From the NCBI GenBank assembly GCA_002243285.1, contig CP022585.1, forward strand, positions 1,086,001-1,150,000: 64,000 nucleotides of DNA. The letters are read 5' to 3'. The notes below the pieces were generated by a model. The model saw only the letters and a program-made list of their open reading frames with translations. It had not been told where the DNA came from and searched no databases. The DNA is from Candidatus Fluviicola riflensis. Its GTDB lineage: Bacteria; Bacteroidota; Bacteroidia; Flavobacteriales_D; Crocinitomicaceae. How positions within the stretch are numbered: the stretch's first letter is position 1; each line of letters begins with the position of its first letter. Positions 60,222 through 64,000 of this stretch are shown piece by piece. The translations under genes and the position numbers were made by a program.

Positions 60222-61808
60222 TTAAAATGAGATCGTATTGAATTTGTAGCGTTTGCACGGAATTCCGTTCATGCGCGAGAGTACCACGATTCCGTTTTCC
60301 GTTGTGAAAAAGAACGACGGATCGATTGCCATTGGAAAGGCATTCGGTTTTTGAATCTCGTCGAGTGGCAATGAAGCAAAGGTTCTGTCATTGTAAACCA
60401 AACTTCCGTCGGCATTGATAACGGTAAGTAACGTTGGGTAAAACGCCTCTTTTCCGTACAGATTGTCGATGTTGATTTTGTTGCCGTTCATATCAAACCA
60501 ATAACGGAAATTGTGAATCGGAGCATCGTTGTGCAGGTCGGTGAAATTCCATGCAAGGAACAACTGACCACCTTTGAGCTGATACACAAACGAACCATAA
60601 TGCAATTTCTGATCGCGTGTTTTTTCTGATTGTCGTTTGCCGTAATAACGATGCCATTGCTCCACACCTTCATTGTCGGTTGAGATCGCAATAATTCCGC
60701 CGTATTGCATGTCGTATTCATACACTGCAGGCATCGCGGTTCCGATTACGGAGCTTGTCGATTTGAAATGCTCGGCCAACAGGATAATTCCGCCATCGGG
60801 TTTTACCAATACATCTTTCAAAACGAAATCAGACAATTTTGCATCTGGCTGACTCGCTGATTTTTCAGACAATTGTGCCATCAATAAATCGGTTCCCAAC
60901 GGATTGATGTTGTTCGAAAGAATCCCAGTTGCATCTGCTTTCAGGATCCATAAACGTTCCCAATTGCTTGCGTTAGAACCGGCAGTTGCCAGCATTCCGC
61001 AAATCACCATCTTTCCTTGTGCGTCAAACACCATTTTGTGATGCGTCGGGAAGTACGTTTTCAGGTCGATTCCCTGTGTTTTGGAACCTTCGCCGTTCGT
61101 TGTGATCAACTGGTAAATATGTTCTTTGTTGGTGATTTTGATATCCTTAAAGATGAATGCATTTCCCTGGTTATCAGCCAGAATGTTATTGTTCGGGTAA
61201 CGATCAGCTTCTGTATCAAGATTCAGGTCTTTTGACCACAAAACTTCGAAATTATCCGTTGAAAAGACCTTTAGACCCATTTTTTCCAAACCGCCTTTCT
61301 CGAAAGGTTTTTGAGTCAACACAAACAATTTACTACCGTCCGGCGAAAACGAGATCAGGTAATTGGCACTTTTCATCTGGCCTTCGGCTGGTTCGGTGTC
61401 CAATTGTGTTTCCTGTCCGGCAACACCATCCATTCCGTATGGAACCACGCTAAAGAAATTGGCTTTCTCGGCTTTGCTCCAGCGTTCGTGAAACGTCAGA
61501 ATTCGTCCTTTGTTCAGTTCTGTTTGACGGTGCAGTTTCGAGTCATTGAATGTGCCTGAAGCACCCGGAATTTCAATTGACCGGATTAGTTTCAGCTGCG
61601 GATTGTAGCATTCCACAATCGTTGTCATATTGCTGATATCGCCTTTTTCGCGCAGCAGGTAATAGCCGTTCTGATCACTTCCAAGCGTACGTTTCCATGA
61701 ACCCGTATTGGCTTCCAACGGCATTTCTGCGCTGCTTGTTACGGTCACGGTTTGTGAATTAGCTGCAAGCGAAGAAAATCCTAGTAACAATAAGAATACG
61801 TGTTTCAT
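60222..61808 (-). CDS. Secreted protein of unknown function, probably propeller-like
   Basis: 528 residues from the ATG at 61808 (a longer frame to 61835 overlaps the previous gene and spoils the signal peptide). Signal peptide about 1-20 (SSLAANS). The mature part shows repeated segments with G-D/N-G motifs and short strands (SDQNGYYLLREKG, FSPDGSKLFVLTQKPF, DAQGKMVICGMLATAG, KPDGGIILLAEHF) typical of beta-propellers, but no named family is clear. It begins 8 bp after the stop of the gene at 61817, so the two form an operon ended by the terminator at 60184. Confidence 0.75.
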   Translation of the reverse strand: MKHVFLLLLGFSSLAANSQTVTVTSSAEMPLEANTGSWKRTLGSDQNGYYLLREKGDISNMTTIVECYNPQLKLIRSIEIPGASGTFNDSKLHRQTELNKGRILTFHERWSKAEKANFFSVVPYGMDGVAGQETQLDTEPAEGQMKSANYLISFSPDGSKLFVLTQKPFEKGGLEKMGLKVFSTDNFEVLWSKDLNLDTEADRYPNNNILADNQGNAFIFKDIKITNKEHIYQLITTNGEGSKTQGIDLKTYFPTHHKMVFDAQGKMVICGMLATAGSNASNWERLWILKADATGILSNNINPLGTDLLMAQLSEKSASQPDAKLSDFVLKDVLVKPDGGIILLAEHFKSTSSVIGTAMPAVYEYDMQYGGIIAISTDNEGVEQWHRYYGKRQSEKTRDQKLHYGSFVYQLKGGQLFLAWNFTDLHNDAPIHNFRYWFDMNGNKINIDNLYGKEAFYPTLLTVINADGSLVYNDRTFASLPLDEIQKPNAFPMAIDPSFFFTTENGIVVLSRMNGIPCKRYKFNTISF

Positions 61809-61816
61809 ACGGATGC

Positions 61817-62500
61817 TTAATTTTCGGCTTTCCATTTGTTGTATTCGTCAATGATCGCAAACATGTGCAGAAATTTGTAACCGTCTTCTTTATTGGCCAC
61901 TTTTTCAGCCATTTCTTTGTTGTCGGCAATTAATGCAGGCATTTTCTTCGCGAACTGCATTCCAAGAACTCCATGTTCGATAGGGTCCTGGCCACCTTTG
62001 GCGATAATGGTTTTTGTATCAAAACGACGTGCATCGTATTCTTTCGTGCTTTCACCGCTTTGTTGCGTGATCATGGAAAAACCTTCTACCGTTGAATACC
62101 ATTCATAAACACGAATAGCTCCGTCAGTAATTACCAGGTTGAAGTTTGCTTTTTTAAGCATTCCACCGCTATAAGCAATCGATTCGTATACTTTATCTGC
62201 GATCATATAACCTTTGATGTCCTCCGGTTTGTATTTTGCTGTCGCTTTTTTGTCGTTTTCGTTCAGGTAGAATTCAGCTAAATTCTGGTTGCTGTTTCCA
62301 ATACCGGCAATGGCACAACGCATTTTTGCTTCCAAGAAGCCTTTTACGGTATCACCGCTTTCCTGGATAATGTAACCCGGATATTTTTTTCCTACCTGGT
62401 AAATTTCAGGACTCCAATCGGCTGATGATTGAATTTTGTCTTGTGCAAAGCCTGTTGCTGTGACCAGGCAGAATAAACTGTAAATAACTGTTTTTTTCAT
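61817..62500 (-). CDS. Secreted protein of unknown function
   Basis: 227 residues from the ATG at 62500. Signal peptide about 1-19 (TATGFAQ). The mature domain opens with YPGYIIQESGDTVKGFLEA, a motif I associate with an uncharacterised Bacteroidota export family, and continues with YKPEDIKGYMIADKVYESI and a helical C-terminus (YKFLHMFAIIDEYNKW). First gene of the operon with the 528-residue protein. Function unknown. Confidence 0.78.
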   Translation of the reverse strand: MKKTVIYSLFCLVTATGFAQDKIQSSADWSPEIYQVGKKYPGYIIQESGDTVKGFLEAKMRCAIAGIGNSNQNLAEFYLNENDKKATAKYKPEDIKGYMIADKVYESIAYSGGMLKKANFNLVITDGAIRVYEWYSTVEGFSMITQQSGESTKEYDARRFDTKTIIAKGGQDPIEHGVLGMQFAKKMPALIADNKEMAEKVANKEDGYKFLHMFAIIDEYNKWKAEN

Positions 62501-62974
62501 GTTGGGATACTTAATTTGTTTGTAAGTTACGGATACATGACCACTTTGGCTGTACATTCCACTTAATTAACAAAGCTTTACAAGTTTGGGGGTGTTTGGT
62601 TCATTACAGATTGCTTTTTAACACAACGCTTACGCTGATCGCGTGTCGCCAATAGCTTATGCTTACGCCATAGCTTCAGCATAGGCGCATAGCGATGGCA
62701 CAAGCTACAACGAAGGCGCAAAGGCACAAAGCTTTTTTTAACGAATAGACGTGTTAAGTACACAAAGGAGATTCAGATAGACCACCTTCATGGCCGTAAG
62801 AAGGCCGGTTCTTTTTCTTTGTGATTAAATTTAGTCATAACTTTTCTACGAAATAAACGTCTTTACATTCCACCGAAATCTCCTTTGTGATCTTTATTAA
62901 ATGTCAAATTTGTCCTTTTCTTTGTGCCTTTGTGGTGAATTATTACTCGCATTTGCGTTTCTTTGATCTCTCAT
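62501..62974. repeat. Gene-free 474 bp with family B dispersed repeat (about 62617-62940), inverted
   Basis: Reads ACACAACGCTTACGCTGATCGC, then modules GCCAATAGC/GCTTATGC/CATAGCTTCAGCATAGG and GCGATGGCACAAGCT; further right CAAAGGCACAAAG, GACGTGTTAAGTACACAAAGG and a matching CCTTTGTGATC end. This is the reverse orientation of the copies at 11478 and 17831. It separates divergent genes, so their promoters must lie in or beside it. Confidence 0.7.
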
Positions 62975-64000
62975 TTGAAATACGTGGTTGCAGCTAAAAA
63001 AGGTTGGTGGTTATTGGTGCTCATGTGTCTTCTTATACTGAAGGTTTCGGCACAGGAAAACGGCTCAGCAGCTCCTGTTATTCTTTTTGAAGCACATCCC
63101 AATCAGCAATTCGGATTTGATGCATTCCTTTACAAAGAATGGTCTTCGGAATACACAACTTGGGAAAATGCGCCTCAGAAACCATATAAAATTCCGGTTA
63201 AGTCTGTTGGATTCGGGCAAACCGACCTTGTAAATGCCCGACTTGTCAATAGTGACACCTTGCGGATGGATAGTTTGTCGTTTCGCATCGGGGAAAACAA
63301 TCAGGAACTTGCGTTTGTTGTGAAAGAACGGAGTTTACTCACGTTGGAATTACCCCCGATGAGTAAGTCTTATTTACTGAAAGCTTTTTACAGGGGAAGA
63401 GAAATAGGGCAACTGAACGTGGTTCCTTACAAACTGCGGACAGAAAAAGTGTATTTGATTCCGCTCGCCACGACAAGAGTTAACATTGATTCGCTTCAGG
63501 CTAAAATCAACCGGATTTACCGTCAGGCAAATGTACAGGTACAATTGGAATTGCTGCCCGTATTCACACATGATGAATGGGACGCTTCCACGCTGTTGGA
63601 TAATCCGAGCGAGATTCATGAACGATATAGCAACCAGATGCATGATCTGCGCGATCTGTACATAGAAACGCATCCCGATATAGACAAAAAAGCCTATTAC
63701 CTGTTTCTTGTCCCCGGATTTACCGATCCCGGAATGAGAGGGTATATGGTGCGCAATAAAGCTTTGGGATTTGTGAAGGTGGACAAATCACCTAGGCTTT
63801 CGCAGACAATCGCTCGCCAGCTTGGGTACGGAATGGGATTTTTTAAAGATTCCTGGATGGATGAAGGTCCTGAAAAAGGAACCACGCGCAACCTCATGGA
63901 TCTTCCTTCGGGCAGTGAAATGAATCACAAACAGTGGGGACAATTGCGTTTTTCGGCACACAGTTATTCCTTGTTTGATAACTACGAAGATGTCCGCACC
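62975..64000 (+). CDS. Secreted protein with degenerate zincin-like domain (cut by window edge)
   Basis: 342 residues visible, open to the right edge. No ATG gives a signal peptide; the TTG at 62975 does (MKYVVAAKKGWWLLVLMCLL, then ILKVSAQ), with a GTG at 62984 as alternative. After a beta-rich region (about 35-155), residues about 155-320 follow the order of a secreted metallopeptidase: a helix with NIDSLQAKINRIYRQANVQV, a strand YYLFLVPGF, then IARQLGYGMGFF and RNLMD. In the active-site helix the HExxH positions are R281, Q282 and Y285, so zinc binding should be lost. A pseudo-protease is my inference; the tail is not visible. Confidence 0.65.
   Translation, partial: MKYVVAAKKGWWLLVLMCLLILKVSAQENGSAAPVILFEAHPNQQFGFDAFLYKEWSSEYTTWENAPQKPYKIPVKSVGFGQTDLVNARLVNSDTLRMDSLSFRIGENNQELAFVVKERSLLTLELPPMSKSYLLKAFYRGREIGQLNVVPYKLRTEKVYLIPLATTRVNIDSLQAKINRIYRQANVQVQLELLPVFTHDEWDASTLLDNPSEIHERYSNQMHDLRDLYIETHPDIDKKAYYLFLVPGFTDPGMRGYMVRNKALGFVKVDKSPRLSQTIARQLGYGMGFFKDSWMDEGPEKGTTRNLMDLPSGSEMNHKQWGQLRFSAHSYSLFDNYEDVRT

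Noticed and set aside
1..64000. tRNA, rRNA or intact transposon
   Set aside because: Reading both strands I found no cloverleaf with a CCA-ready end, no rRNA-like block, and only one truncated IS remnant.

Overview
The window reads as chromosomal DNA of a free-living Bacteroidota, most likely Flavobacteriales; a Fluviicola/Crocinitomicaceae-type organism is my inference from overall gene content, not something I could test. Supporting signs are type IX secretion (T9SS) C-terminal sorting domains, BshC (bacillithiol synthesis), TonB-dependent receptors with an N-terminal carboxypeptidase-like domain, the rpmB-rpmG-DUF4295-ftsY string, LytTR/His_kinase signalling, TAnnTTTG-like promoter elements and many palindromic AT-rich intergenic repeats. 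I saw no tRNA, rRNA, CRISPR array or intact mobile element.

Layout. 1-8.3 kb: an edge-truncated TPR protein, a lipoyl E2 acyltransferase, a DUF1003 membrane protein, then a leftward block rsfS-ftsH-cdsA-psd plus a small Lys/Cys-rich secreted protein (membrane lipid synthesis and membrane proteolysis), with birA divergent. 8.4-20.1 kb: pyrE with an SRPBCC protein, head to head with a Nudix hydrolase; a DUF1573 protein, a cyclophilin, bshC, a large TonB-dependent receptor, lemA with an M48 protease, and a TPR-SpoIIE phosphatase. 20.2-31.2 kb: a T9SS cargo protein, a hotdog thioesterase next to the fused B12 mutase icmF, lipoproteins, an insertion-sequence remnant, a nucleoside phosphorylase, DUF4197 and cinA. 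31.3-37.5 kb: rpmB-rpmG-DUF4295-ftsY, a DUF4870-like membrane protein, a vWA lipoprotein, and a TPR-histidine kinase translationally coupled to a LytTR regulator.

37.6-40.7 kb is an AT-rich accessory island of seven short leftward genes, mostly orphan lipoproteins or membrane proteins, one with a reduced MlaD/MCE-like sequence. 41.1-56.0 kb holds two giant rightward T9SS proteins (2090 and about 2742 residues). They share the whole C-terminal half (PKD, cleaved-adhesin, PKD, tandem 73-residue Ig-like repeats, pre-CTD module, sorting domain) but carry different heads: a BNR/sortilin-type beta-propeller in the first and an M43 cytophagalysin-like metalloprotease in the second. The 27 repeat units (7 + 20) are all exactly 219 bp, and tracts are nucleotide-identical between the two genes.

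56.1-64 kb: an ACMSD-type decarboxylase, a TonB-family outer-membrane barrel, two linked secreted orphan proteins, and an edge-truncated secreted protein whose zincin helix seems to have lost its zinc ligands.

The most notable material is the paired head-swapped giant adhesins with evidence of repeat exchange, a candidate shared upstream box for three T9SS cargo genes, the apparent pseudo-metalloprotease at the right edge, and at least two families of dispersed palindromic elements between genes.
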